A DNA stretch of 34,035 nucleotides from Candidatus Nanopelagicales bacterium (lineage in GTDB: Bacteria; Actinomycetota; Actinomycetes; S36-B12), in assembly GCA_012103605.1 (NCBI GenBank), contig WLWL01000011.1:1-34035 (forward strand), given 5' to 3'. The notes below the pieces were generated by a model. That model did not search any database and had not been told where the DNA came from. It saw nothing but the letters and a program-made list of their open reading frames with translations. The position numbers were made by a program, and so were the translations under genes. Below are positions 26,079 to 33,041 of this stretch, one piece after another. Within the stretch, counting starts at the first letter, position 1; each line of letters opens with the position of its first letter.

Positions 26079-26570
26079 ATGGTGGATGCACACGTCGGCG
26101 AGACGGCTACGACGACCGCTTTGTGGTTGTGGTTCATCGGGTGGACCCTCGTGCTCGCGCGGATCGATATTCGAGAGCATCGATTGCCAAATCGGATGGT
26201 CGCCATCTGTTTCGCCGGATGCGTCATTGCGACCCTCGTGCATGCCATCGTCCTCGCCGACATCACCGCGATCGTCACGCCTGCCGTCGCCAGTGCGGCG
26301 GCGGCTGCGTGTTTCGCCATCGGGCACGTGACCGGTGGCATCGGGATGGGGGATGTCAAGTTTGCCCTCGTCACCGGCTGGATGCTGGGCACGATCAGCT
26401 GGAGCGCAGTGTGGTGGGGGCATGTGGCCTCGTTTGTCCTCGCCGGAGTCGTCGTCACCGGTGGGTGGCTGCAGCGCGGGTGGCGGCGCGAGCATCCCGT
26501 CCCGTTTGGACCCTTCATGGGCCTTGGTGTGATCGTCGCCGGTGCTGCGGCGCTCGGATCGGTCGGCTGA
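26079..26570 (+). CDS. Prepilin peptidase-like A24 family membrane protein, peptidase domain only
   Basis: This 163-residue, very hydrophobic protein has about six membrane segments and the two aspartates of the A24 family: Asp30 in LARIDIREHRLPN and Asp92 in the GMGDVKF motif (GxGD). A PFGPFMGLG segment near the C-terminus is also family-like. A24 enzymes cut the leader peptides of type IV pilin-like proteins. The N-terminal methyltransferase domain of PilD is absent, so this is a short form, as is common in actinomycetes, where it often lies between aroE and aroC. No pilin or secretion gene lies in this window, so its substrate is unknown. The ATG is 30 bases after aroE. Confidence 0.85.
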   Translation: MVDAHVGETATTTALWLWFIGWTLVLARIDIREHRLPNRMVAICFAGCVIATLVHAIVLADITAIVTPAVASAAAAACFAIGHVTGGIGMGDVKFALVTGWMLGTISWSAVWWGHVASFVLAGVVVTGGWLQRGWRREHPVPFGPFMGLGVIVAGAAALGSVG

Positions 26571-26629
26571 GTGCGCGCCGGACGGAGGTGCAGGTGAGGG
26601 CGACGCCCAATACCTGACAGACTTCGGCC

Positions 26630-27805
26630 ATGGTCCGATGGCTAACGGCGGGTGAATCGCACGGGCAGGCCCTCACGGCGATCGTGGAGGGAATCCCGGC
26701 GCATGTTGAGGTGTCCAGTAGCGACATCGGGCATGACCTCGCCCGGCGTCGACTCGGCGCGGGCCGTGGCGCACGCATGAAATTCGAGGCCGACGCCGTG
26801 CGAATCCTCGGCGGCGTGCGGCATGGACGGACCCTCGGTGCTCCCATTGCTATTGAGGTCGGCAACTCTGAGTGGCCGAAGTGGGAGAAGATCATGTCGG
26901 CCGATCCGGTACCTGCGGAGGAGATCGCCGACCTGGCACGCAACGCACCTCTGACGCGACCACGGCCAGGGCACGCAGACCTGGTGGGAATGCAGAAGTA
27001 CGGCTTCGACGACGCCCGCCCCGTCCTCGAACGTGCCAGCGCCCGAGAAACAGCCGCCCGAGTGGCCCTCGGAGCCGTAGCCCGAGCCATGCTGCGCCAG
27101 GTAGCAGGTGTACAGGTCCTCAGCCACGTTGTGCGCATCGGAACCCTGGAGGCGCCAGCGTCGAGTGTTCCGGGACCGGCAGATTCCGACACCATCGACG
27201 CCGATCCCGTTCGCTGTCTCGATGAAGCGGCATCGGCGGAGATGCAAGAGGAGATCGCCCAAGCACACAAGGACGGCGACACTCTCGGTGGCGTCGTGGA
27301 AGTCGTCGTGCACGGACTACCCCCGGGCTTGGGATCACATGTGCACTGGGACCGTCGCATCGATGCGCGGCTGGCTGCAGCCTTGATGGGAATCCAGGCA
27401 ATCAAGGGTGTCGAGGTCGGAGATGGCTTCACCTTGGCGGCCACTCGTGGATCCAAGGCGCAAGACGAAATCGTCAACGACGGTGCGCTGACCCGTACGT
27501 CGGGGCGTTCGGGTGGCACCGAAGGCGGCATGACGACGGGCGAGGTGCTGCGTGTGCGCGCCGCGATGAAGCCCATCTCCACCATTCCCCGAGCCCTGGC
27601 GACCGTCGATGTGTCCACCGGGGAAGCTGCGCAGGCGATCAACCAACGATCCGATGTGTGCGCCGTGCCGGCGGCCGGTGTGGTCGCCGAGGCCATGGTG
27701 TTGCTCACCCTTGCGGATGCCTTCGCAGAGAAGTTCGGTGGGGACAGCGCCGATGAAATGGCGCGGAACGTTCGGGGTTATCTGGACAATCTGGCGATCC
27801 GCTGA
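26630..27805 (+). CDS. aroC: Chorismate synthase AroC
   Basis: AroC converts 5-enolpyruvylshikimate 3-phosphate to chorismate with reduced FMN. The 391-residue protein shows the family signatures: [14 protein letters not shown] near the N-terminus, [17 protein letters not shown], then [16 protein letters not shown] and [23 protein letters not shown], and [13 protein letters not shown]. The ATG at 26630 begins [12 protein letters not shown], the usual start. The ribosome-binding site is weak. The stop overlaps aroK by one base (TGATG). The 59-base gap before it holds no convincing promoter. Confidence 0.96.
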   Translation: MVRWLTAGESHGQALTAIVEGIPAHVEVSSSDIGHDLARRRLGAGRGARMKFEADAVRILGGVRHGRTLGAPIAIEVGNSEWPKWEKIMSADPVPAEEIADLARNAPLTRPRPGHADLVGMQKYGFDDARPVLERASARETAARVALGAVARAMLRQVAGVQVLSHVVRIGTLEAPASSVPGPADSDTIDADPVRCLDEAASAEMQEEIAQAHKDGDTLGGVVEVVVHGLPPGLGSHVHWDRRIDARLAAALMGIQAIKGVEVGDGFTLAATRGSKAQDEIVNDGALTRTSGRSGGTEGGMTTGEVLRVRAAMKPISTIPRALATVDVSTGEAAQAINQRSDVCAVPAAGVVAEAMVLLTLADAFAEKFGGDSADEMARNVRGYLDNLAIR

Positions 27806-28323
27806 TGGCACCCCGAGCGATCATCATTGGAGCTCCCGGGGCAGGCAAGACGAGCGTGGGGCGACGGGTAGCCGAGCGGCTAGGTTTGGAATTCCACGAC
27901 AGCGATGCTGCCATCGAGAAGCGGGCCGGCAAGCCCGTGTCGGACATCTTTCTCTCGGACGGAGAGACTGAGTTCCGACGCCTCGAACGCGAAGTCATCG
28001 CCGAGTCCCTGAAGGACATCGATGGTGTTCTGTCGGTGGGCGGCGGGGCCGTCCTCGATCCGGACACCCGTGAAGCCTTTTCCCGCCACACCGTTGTCTG
28101 GCTCGAAGTGGACCTCGGCAACGCAACGAAGAGGGTCGGCATGAACAGCGCACGTCCACTCCTGATGGGGAACGTACGCGGGACCATGACGACGATGCTC
28201 AACGAGCGCACCCCGCTGTACGAAGAGGTGGCGACCGTCACCGTCGACACCAGTGGACGTCCGTTGAAGGACGTCGTCGATGACGTGGTCGCGGAGCTCA
28301 AGCGTGTCGGGACGCCGTCGTGA
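27805..28323 (+). CDS. aroK: Shikimate kinase AroK
   Basis: AroK phosphorylates shikimate at the 3-hydroxyl with ATP. The 172-residue protein has Walker A GAPGAGKTS (9-17), the shikimate-binding Asp in FHDSDAAIEKRAGKPVSDIF, ETEFRRLE, and the glycine loop VGGGAVL. The lid contains RPLLMGN. It starts by ATG one base inside the aroC stop and overlaps aroB by four bases (GTGA). It is a separate enzyme, not fused to aroB. Confidence 0.95.
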   Translation: MAPRAIIIGAPGAGKTSVGRRVAERLGLEFHDSDAAIEKRAGKPVSDIFLSDGETEFRRLEREVIAESLKDIDGVLSVGGGAVLDPDTREAFSRHTVVWLEVDLGNATKRVGMNSARPLLMGNVRGTMTTMLNERTPLYEEVATVTVDTSGRPLKDVVDDVVAELKRVGTPS

Positions 28324-29411
28324 CGGCGTCATACACAATCCCCGTGACCGCGGAGCACGAGTACCCGGTCATCATCGGTCGAGGGCTGCTTGGTGAGTTG
28401 CCGGGGTTGTGTGCGGGTGCTCAGCGAGTCGCCATCATCCACTCCGCGGTCCTGACAACGTCCGCGGAGGCTATCCGTGACGACCTTCACGATGGCGGCT
28501 TCGAGTGCTTCTTGATCGAAGTGCCAGCCGGCGAAGACGCCAAGACCGCGCCGGTCGCCTCCTTTGCGTGGGAGACTCTTGGCACCTGCGGTTTCACTCG
28601 ATCCGACGTCATCGTCGGCTTGGGTGGCGGCGCGACGACGGACCTGGCGGGATTCGTTGCAGCGACCTGGCTGCGTGGCGTGAAGGTGATTCAGATTCCC
28701 ACAACCGTGCTTGCCATGGTGGACGCCGCCGTCGGCGGCAAGACGGGTATCAACTCCGATGCGGGCAAGAACCTCATCGGGTCGTTCCACAGCCCGCACG
28801 GAGTGTTGTGCGACATGAATGCCCTCGAATCCTTACCACCTCACGATCTGCTGTCCGGATTCGCTGAGGTAATCAAGGTCGGCTTCACTCACGACGCGTC
28901 CATATTGACCGACATCGAGGAACGTGGAGAGGCCTGCGTCGATCCGGGAGGAGGACTCCTGGCAGACCTCGTCAGGCGTGCGGTTCAGGTGAAGGCGGAC
29001 GTCGTTGCAGTGGATTTCAAAGAAACCGGCGAAGGTGGCGGAGTCGGCCGCGCGGCGTTGAACTACGGACACACGTTCGGACACGCGATTGAGCGAGTGG
29101 AGAGTTATCGCTGGCGTCATGGTGCCGCGATCAGCGTTGGCATGGTGTACGTGGCCGAGCTCGCCAGGCTCGGGGGAAAGCTCACCGAATCAGACGTCCA
29201 GCGCCACCGAGATCTGCTCGAGCAACTTGGCTTACCGACGACGTACCCGGGGGATCGCTGGGATCAATTGCTGTCTGCCATGCAGGTCGACAAGAAGGCA
29301 CGCGGCAGTGTTCTTCGTTTCGTCATTTTGAATGGTTTGCAGAATCCGGTCTTTTGGGAAGGGCCCGACCCAGCTCTTTTGCACGCCGCCTATGGCGCTG
29401 TGACCGCGTAG
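28320..29411 (+). CDS. aroB: 3-dehydroquinate synthase AroB
   Basis: AroB makes 3-dehydroquinate from DAHP, using NAD+ and a divalent metal. The 363-residue protein has the NAD-binding GLGGGATTDLAGFVAATWLRGV, then IPTTVLAMVDAAVGGKTGIN, the metal-ligand region SGFAEVIKVGF, and ALNYGHTFGHAIE and WRHGAAISVGM with the metal-binding histidines. The GTG at 28320 overlaps the aroK stop by four bases. The start MTASYTIPVTAEHEYPVIIGRGLL matches the family. Confidence 0.96.
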   Translation: MTASYTIPVTAEHEYPVIIGRGLLGELPGLCAGAQRVAIIHSAVLTTSAEAIRDDLHDGGFECFLIEVPAGEDAKTAPVASFAWETLGTCGFTRSDVIVGLGGGATTDLAGFVAATWLRGVKVIQIPTTVLAMVDAAVGGKTGINSDAGKNLIGSFHSPHGVLCDMNALESLPPHDLLSGFAEVIKVGFTHDASILTDIEERGEACVDPGGGLLADLVRRAVQVKADVVAVDFKETGEGGGVGRAALNYGHTFGHAIERVESYRWRHGAAISVGMVYVAELARLGGKLTESDVQRHRDLLEQLGLPTTYPGDRWDQLLSAMQVDKKARGSVLRFVILNGLQNPVFWEGPDPALLHAAYGAVTA

Positions 29412-29421
29412 GGTTACGTGC

Positions 29422-29874
29422 ATGTCCGACAGCCAGCATCCCGTGTGGGTGCTCAACGGTCCGAACCTGAATCGTCTGGGCACCCGCGAGCCAGACATCT
29501 ATGGCGATAGGGACTACGACAGCGTTGTCGAGGAAATTGAGCGCGAGGCATCCGCCCTTGGTTTCACGGCAGTTGTCCGACAAACGAACGACGAAGCCGA
29601 ATTGATCGCTTGGCTGCACGATGCAGCAGACCAGTCAGTTCCGGTCATCATGAATCCGGCGGCCTTCACCCACTACTCCTACGCGGTGCGCGACGCCTGT
29701 GCCTTACTGACGGCGCCGTTGATCGAGGTTCACCTGAGCAACCCGCTTGCCCGGGAGGAATTTCGGCACACCTCGGTGGTCGGCGGTGTCGCCAACGGAA
29801 CGATCTCTGGTTTTGGTCTGGATTCCTACCGGCTGGCGCTCCGGGCGCTTGCCGGCCTTCAGTCCTCGCCGTGA
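29422..29874 (+). CDS. aroQ: Type II 3-dehydroquinate dehydratase AroQ
   Basis: AroQ dehydrates 3-dehydroquinate to 3-dehydroshikimate. The 150-residue protein is a type II enzyme: VLNGPNLNRLGTREPDIYG with the catalytic-type Tyr27, RQTNDEAELI, NPAAFTHYSYAVRDA, and EVHLSNPLAREEFRHTS. Type II enzymes form dodecamers. It starts ten bases after aroB and overlaps the peptidase gene (GTGA), so it is in the same operon. Confidence 0.95.
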   Translation: MSDSQHPVWVLNGPNLNRLGTREPDIYGDRDYDSVVEEIEREASALGFTAVVRQTNDEAELIAWLHDAADQSVPVIMNPAAFTHYSYAVRDACALLTAPLIEVHLSNPLAREEFRHTSVVGGVANGTISGFGLDSYRLALRALAGLQSSP

Positions 29875-30929
29875 CCGTTCACCATCAGCGACGCTCTCGA
29901 CTACGAGACGCGTTGTCGGACGATGTCCGTGGCGTATTCGTCACGCGAGACCTGGCGTCCGTCCGCTACTTGACCGGCTTCTCCGGGAGCAACGCCACCG
30001 TGGTCATCGGCACCGATGAAGTGCACCTGGTCACCGACGGCCGCTATCGCGAGCAGGCACATCACGAAAGTCCAGATGTAGCCGCCGTCATCGATCGCGA
30101 CGTTGTTGGGGCGCTGCGTGGCCTGTGCACAGGACGAGAGGTTGCCCTCGATGACAGAACTCCGGTTGGGATGGCGCAGCAGTTGACCGAGGCCGGCCTG
30201 GCAGTCCGTGCCGTGGCCGACCCGGTGGCGCCATTGCGGATGGTGAAAGACACCCAGGAGCTCGATGCGCTGTCACGGGCCGGTGGCATCACCGCTCGGG
30301 CCCTTGAGCAGGTTGCCGACACGATCGCCGTTGGTGAACGCGAGGCGGACATTGCTCGTCGACTCGAGGCAGCCTTCGCCGAATGGGGGGCGGACGATCG
30401 AGCCTTCGCCACCATCGTCGCGAGCGGAGAGAACTCCGCGCTGCCGCATCACCGCGCCGGTGACCGCCCACTGACCACGGGTGATCTGCTTGTCATCGAC
30501 TGCGGTGCGAAAGTTGACGGGTATCACGCAGATATGACCCGCACCTTTGTCGTCGGGGCCGAGCCGAACGAGTGGCAGCACGAGATGCACTCGCTGGTGC
30601 TTCAAGCCCAGCAAGCCGCACGCGACGCGGTGGCGCCGGAGGTCGTCGCGGGAGATATCGACGCCGCCGCGCGAGAGCCCATTACCCTCGCCGGCTTTGG
30701 TGAAGCGTTTGCGCATGGGACCGGTCATGGCGTGGGATTGGAGATTCATGAGCAACCGATGCTGTCTGCCCGCAGCTCAGCAGTGCTGCCTGAGCACGCG
30801 GTCGTCACGGTCGAACCGGGGATCTACCTGCCCGATAGGGGAGGAGTGCGCATCGAGGACACCGTCGTCGTTGCTCACGCGCCGCAGGTGTTGACCGAGA
30901 TGCAACGCGGACTGACTAGAGTCGGCTAA
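29871..30929 (+). CDS. pepQ: Xaa-Pro aminopeptidase/prolidase family protein (M24B)
   Basis: This 352-residue M24B metallopeptidase releases residues next to proline. The two-domain layout is typical: a creatinase-like N-terminal domain with RYLTGFSGSNATVV and a pita-bread catalytic domain. All five metal ligands are present: Asp210, Asp221 (VIDCGAKVDGYHADMTRT), His286 (GTGHGVGLEIHE), Glu315 (TVEPGIYL) and Glu329 (RIEDT). Prolidase versus aminopeptidase P activity cannot be told from the sequence. The frame is open to 29610 inside aroQ; the GTG at 29871 in the aroQ GTGA overlap gives the normal length. It precedes efp, the usual actinomycete order. Confidence 0.93.
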   Translation: MTVHHQRRSRLRDALSDDVRGVFVTRDLASVRYLTGFSGSNATVVIGTDEVHLVTDGRYREQAHHESPDVAAVIDRDVVGALRGLCTGREVALDDRTPVGMAQQLTEAGLAVRAVADPVAPLRMVKDTQELDALSRAGGITARALEQVADTIAVGEREADIARRLEAAFAEWGADDRAFATIVASGENSALPHHRAGDRPLTTGDLLVIDCGAKVDGYHADMTRTFVVGAEPNEWQHEMHSLVLQAQQAARDAVAPEVVAGDIDAAAREPITLAGFGEAFAHGTGHGVGLEIHEQPMLSARSSAVLPEHAVVTVEPGIYLPDRGGVRIEDTVVVAHAPQVLTEMQRGLTRVG

Positions 30930-30979
30930 CCGCAGGGGCGTTCGGCTGTGTCGGTGACACGAGAAGGATGAACGCGGGA

Positions 30980-31007
30980 TTGATAAATGCGGCAATGTAG
31001 ATATGCG
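30980..31007 (+). promoter_or_regulatory. Possible promoter for efp-nusB
   Basis: TTGATA (30980-30985) resembles a -35 box, and TATGCG (31002-31007), 16 bases on, is a poor -10. The 95-base gap before efp is locally AT-richer than its surroundings. GGAG (31013-31016) is the likely ribosome-binding site for the GTG at 31025. Confidence 0.3.
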
Positions 31008-31024
31008 AGAGTGGAGAGCGTGGC

Positions 31025-31588
31025 GTGGCGACGACAAACGACTTGAAAAATGGATTGGTGCTGAACCTCGACGGCCAGCTGTGGACGGTGGTGGAGTTCC
31101 AGCACGTCAAGCCCGGTAAAGGCGGAGCATTCGTTCGCACGAAGCTCAAGAACGTCATGTCCGGCAAGGTGGTGGACAAGACGTTCAATGCTGGTGTCAA
31201 GGTAGAGACAGCCACGGTAGACCGCCGCGACATGCAGTATCTGTACCGAGACGGAGATGACTTCGTCTTCATGGACAGCTCCACGTACGAGCAGCTACCC
31301 GTTCCCTCCGCCGTCGTTGGCGAAGCAGAGAAGTACTTGCTGGAGAACAACAGTGCCAACGTCTCTGTGCACGAGGGTAATCCGATCATCGTGGAGCTGC
31401 CGGCGTCGGTCGAGCTGATGCTCACGTACACCGAGCCGGGCGTCCAAGGAGATCGCTCGACGGGGGGAACCAAACCTGCGACGCTTGAGACGGGTGCGGA
31501 GATTCAGGTGCCGTTGTTCATTGAGCCTGATACCAAGGTCAAGGTCGACACCCGCGATGGCTCGTACCTCGGCCGCGTGAACGACTAA
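31025..31588 (+). CDS. efp: Elongation factor P
   Basis: EF-P helps ribosomes through consecutive prolines. The 187-residue protein has the three beta-barrel domains and family signatures: [17 protein letters not shown], a tip loop KPGKGGA with Lys32, and a C-terminal YLGRVND. In E. coli the tip lysine is modified by EpmA/EpmB; actinobacterial EF-P with a PGKGP-type loop is reported to work unmodified. Here the loop is PGKGG rather than PGKGP. No modification gene is visible in the window. The GTG start is eight bases after GGAG. The nusB ATG follows the stop immediately. Confidence 0.97.
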   Translation: MATTNDLKNGLVLNLDGQLWTVVEFQHVKPGKGGAFVRTKLKNVMSGKVVDKTFNAGVKVETATVDRRDMQYLYRDGDDFVFMDSSTYEQLPVPSAVVGEAEKYLLENNSANVSVHEGNPIIVELPASVELMLTYTEPGVQGDRSTGGTKPATLETGAEIQVPLFIEPDTKVKVDTRDGSYLGRVND

Positions 31589-32008
31589 ATGGCGGCACGC
31601 GGTAAGGCTCGTAAACGGGCCCTCGACATCCTGTTTGAGGCCGATGCTCGCGCGGTCCCCGTGGGAACGGTGCTGGCCGAGCAGGTGCGCCGCCGTGAGG
31701 CTGCGGGCGAGGATCCGCTCAATGAGTACACCGTCACGATCGTCGAGGGCGTCCGCGCACACCAGGCGGAGATTGATGCCACTCTCGTCGCGTCGTCCCA
31801 CGGGTGGACATTGGAGCGGATGCCCCTGGTGGATCGGGCGATCCTCCAGGTGGCCGTGTTTGAGATTGCCTTCGCCGAGGACGTTCCCGATGGGGTCGCA
31901 ATCTCCGAGGCCGTGCGCCTAGCCACAGACTTGTCGACGGATGAATCGCCGCAGTTCGTGAATGGCGTTCTGGCTGCTGTCGCGGCCTCGTCGCGCCAGT
32001 CGTCGTAA
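31589..32008 (+). CDS. nusB: Transcription antitermination factor NusB
   Basis: NusB binds boxA RNA with NusE (S10) in rRNA antitermination complexes. The 139-residue all-helical protein shows RGKARKRALDILFEADARA at the start, the central TLERMPLVDRAILQVAVFEI and C-terminal DGVAISEAVRLATDLSTDESPQFVNGVL, all family hallmarks. There is no space between the efp stop and the nusB ATG. The gene ends three bases from the 3' end of a tRNA on the other strand. Confidence 0.96.
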   Translation: MAARGKARKRALDILFEADARAVPVGTVLAEQVRRREAAGEDPLNEYTVTIVEGVRAHQAEIDATLVASSHGWTLERMPLVDRAILQVAVFEIAFAEDVPDGVAISEAVRLATDLSTDESPQFVNGVLAAVAASSRQSS

Positions 32009-32011
32009 ACG

Positions 32012-32085
32012 TGCCCCGGGTGGGATTCGAACCCACACTGGACGGTGTTTGAGACCGCTTCCTCTACCGGTTGGGATACCGGGGC
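32012..32085 (-). tRNA. tRNA-Leu (anticodon CAA), short variable loop
   Basis: On the minus strand the 74-base sequence folds as a cloverleaf. The acceptor GCCCCGG pairs fully with CCGGGGC, followed by discriminator A. The D arm has a 3-bp stem (TCC/GGA) and GG in the loop. The anticodon stem is GCGGT/ACCGT with loop CTCAAAC (T33, anticodon CAA). The T arm is GTGGG/CCCAC around TTCGAAT. The variable loop is only five bases (CCAGT), whereas bacterial leucine tRNAs normally have a long arm. CAA reads the leucine codon UUG, and A73 suits LeuRS. I recall similar short CAA tRNAs beside pdtaR-type genes in other actinomycetes, unverified. CCA is not encoded. Confidence 0.88.
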
Positions 32086-32094
32086 GACGGCCAC

Positions 32095-32100
32095 ACAGTA
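32095..32100 (-). promoter_or_regulatory. Candidate -10 element for the tRNA gene
   Basis: Read on the minus strand the hexamer is TACTGT (TAnnnT), nine bases before the mature 5' end of the tRNA, so the primary transcript would carry only a very short leader. No clear -35 box. A GCGCA-ttc-TGCGC hairpin (32106-32118) lies just upstream. Confidence 0.4.
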
Positions 32101-32172
32101 GCGCCGCGCATTCTGCGCTGCGCCGAAGACCCGCGAGGTTGCCAGGCAGAGATAAATCCGATGTGAAGTGCG

Positions 32173-32178
32173 TAGTGT
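32173..32178 (+). promoter_or_regulatory. Candidate -10 element for a leaderless response-regulator mRNA
   Basis: TAGTGT (TAnnnT) ends six bases before the GTG at 32185, which puts the expected transcription start on or next to the start codon. No Shine-Dalgarno sequence is evident in front of the gene. Together these suggest a leaderless mRNA, common in actinomycetes. Confidence 0.45.
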
Positions 32179-32184
32179 GGGACC

Positions 32185-32769
32185 GTGAGTGAGGCCACCA
32201 CCCGAGTAATTGTCGCCGAGGATGAGGCCGTCATCCGCATGGACTTGGTGGAGATGTTGAAGGAGCTCGGTTACGACGTCGTCGCCGAAGCCTTCAACGG
32301 TGAGCGTGCCGTAGAACTCGTCCGAGAGCACCGACCGGATCTTGCCTTTTTGGATATTGCGATGCCGGTTCGCGATGGACTGTCAGCAGCCGAGGAAATC
32401 TCTCGGGACAATTTGTGTGCCGTTGTCATGGTGACCGCTTTTAGTCAGCGAGATGTGGCGATGAAGGCTGCGGAGGCCGGCGCGGTCGGATACGTGGTGA
32501 AACCCTTCACCATGGCCGACCTCGAGCCGAGCATCGCGTTGGCCCTCGCTCGATGGCGCCAGATTCAAGACTTGCAGGGGCAGGTAGAGGCCTTGGGGGA
32601 TCGTGCCAAGGCTCGGGAAGAAGTCGAGCGCGCCAAGACGGTTCTTCAGGAGAGATTCGGATTGTCTGAACCTGAGGCCTTCTCCTGGCTTCGCAAAGCG
32701 GCAATGGATCGCCGAGTCACCCTGTCGGAGGCCGCAACAGCCCTGCTGTCGGGCCAAGTAACGCCCTGA
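32185..32769 (+). CDS. pdtaR: ANTAR-domain response regulator (PdtaR-type)
   Basis: This 194-residue protein has a receiver domain (about residues 6-122) and a C-terminal ANTAR RNA-binding domain (about 130-190). The receiver is complete: acidic pocket Glu12-Asp13, phosphate acceptor Asp57 (LAFLDIAMP), Thr84 and Lys106 (VVKPF). The ANTAR part has ERAKTVLQERFGLSEPEAFSWLRKAAMDRR. PdtaR homologues are phosphorylated by the histidine kinase PdtaS and, through ANTAR, bind dual-hexaloop RNA hairpins to prevent transcription termination. No kinase gene is adjacent, as is usual for PdtaR. It is divergent from the tRNA gene. GTG at 32185 gives the family N-terminus. Confidence 0.93.
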   Translation: MSEATTRVIVAEDEAVIRMDLVEMLKELGYDVVAEAFNGERAVELVREHRPDLAFLDIAMPVRDGLSAAEEISRDNLCAVVMVTAFSQRDVAMKAAEAGAVGYVVKPFTMADLEPSIALALARWRQIQDLQGQVEALGDRAKAREEVERAKTVLQERFGLSEPEAFSWLRKAAMDRRVTLSEAATALLSGQVTP

Positions 32770-32847
32770 GGGCCGCCACGAGGCCTGGCGAGACACTCCG
32801 AGACACCTGCGGAAGGACGCGGGTGCGGCGCGGCAGGGGGTATTACG

Positions 32848-32882
32848 TGGGGGACACGCTTGGGGGACACGGTGGGGGCACC
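32848..32882 (+). repeat. Triplicate TGGGGGACAC-like repeat upstream of the transporter gene
   Basis: TGGGGGACACG occurs exactly at 32848-32858 and 32861-32871 (13-base period), and a shortened copy, TGGGGGCACC, at 32873-32882. The array lies in the 272-base intergenic region, about 160 bases before the start of the binding-protein gene. It may be a regulator-binding array; no family is recognised. The rest of this region holds the candidate promoter described separately. Confidence 0.7.
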
Positions 32883-32958
32883 AGACGGCTCACGAGGGGG
32901 CGGAAAGGTCTCGCTAGGTCACATTCCGGTCACGAATGGGCTGAGGAGAGGACCTCGA

Positions 32959-32989
32959 TTACCACTCCGATAAGCCCCACGCCTACTGT
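32959..32989 (+). promoter_or_regulatory. Candidate promoter for the branched-chain amino acid binding protein
   Basis: TTACCA (32959-32964, four of six matches to TTGACA) and TACTGT (32984-32989, TAnnnT) are 19 bases apart, slightly long. Transcription would start near 32996, leaving a leader of about 45 bases with a palindrome and AAGGAG (33030-33035). Confidence 0.4.
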
Positions 32990-33001
32990 TATCCCACTGC
33001 G

Positions 33002-33015
33002 ACGGTGATCGCCGT
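33002..33015. promoter_or_regulatory. 14-base near-palindrome in the leader of the binding-protein gene
   Basis: ACGGTGATCGCCGT is symmetrical except for one T/G pair. It lies just downstream of the candidate transcription start, a typical operator position, or it may form a small RNA hairpin. No regulator is identified. Confidence 0.4.
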
Positions 33016-33041
33016 TGTTTCGTATGTCCAAGGAGAACTGC

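Noticed and set aside
29610-29870. N-terminal extension of the M24 peptidase
   Set aside because: It lies inside aroQ in another frame. The GTG in the overlap gives the normal length.
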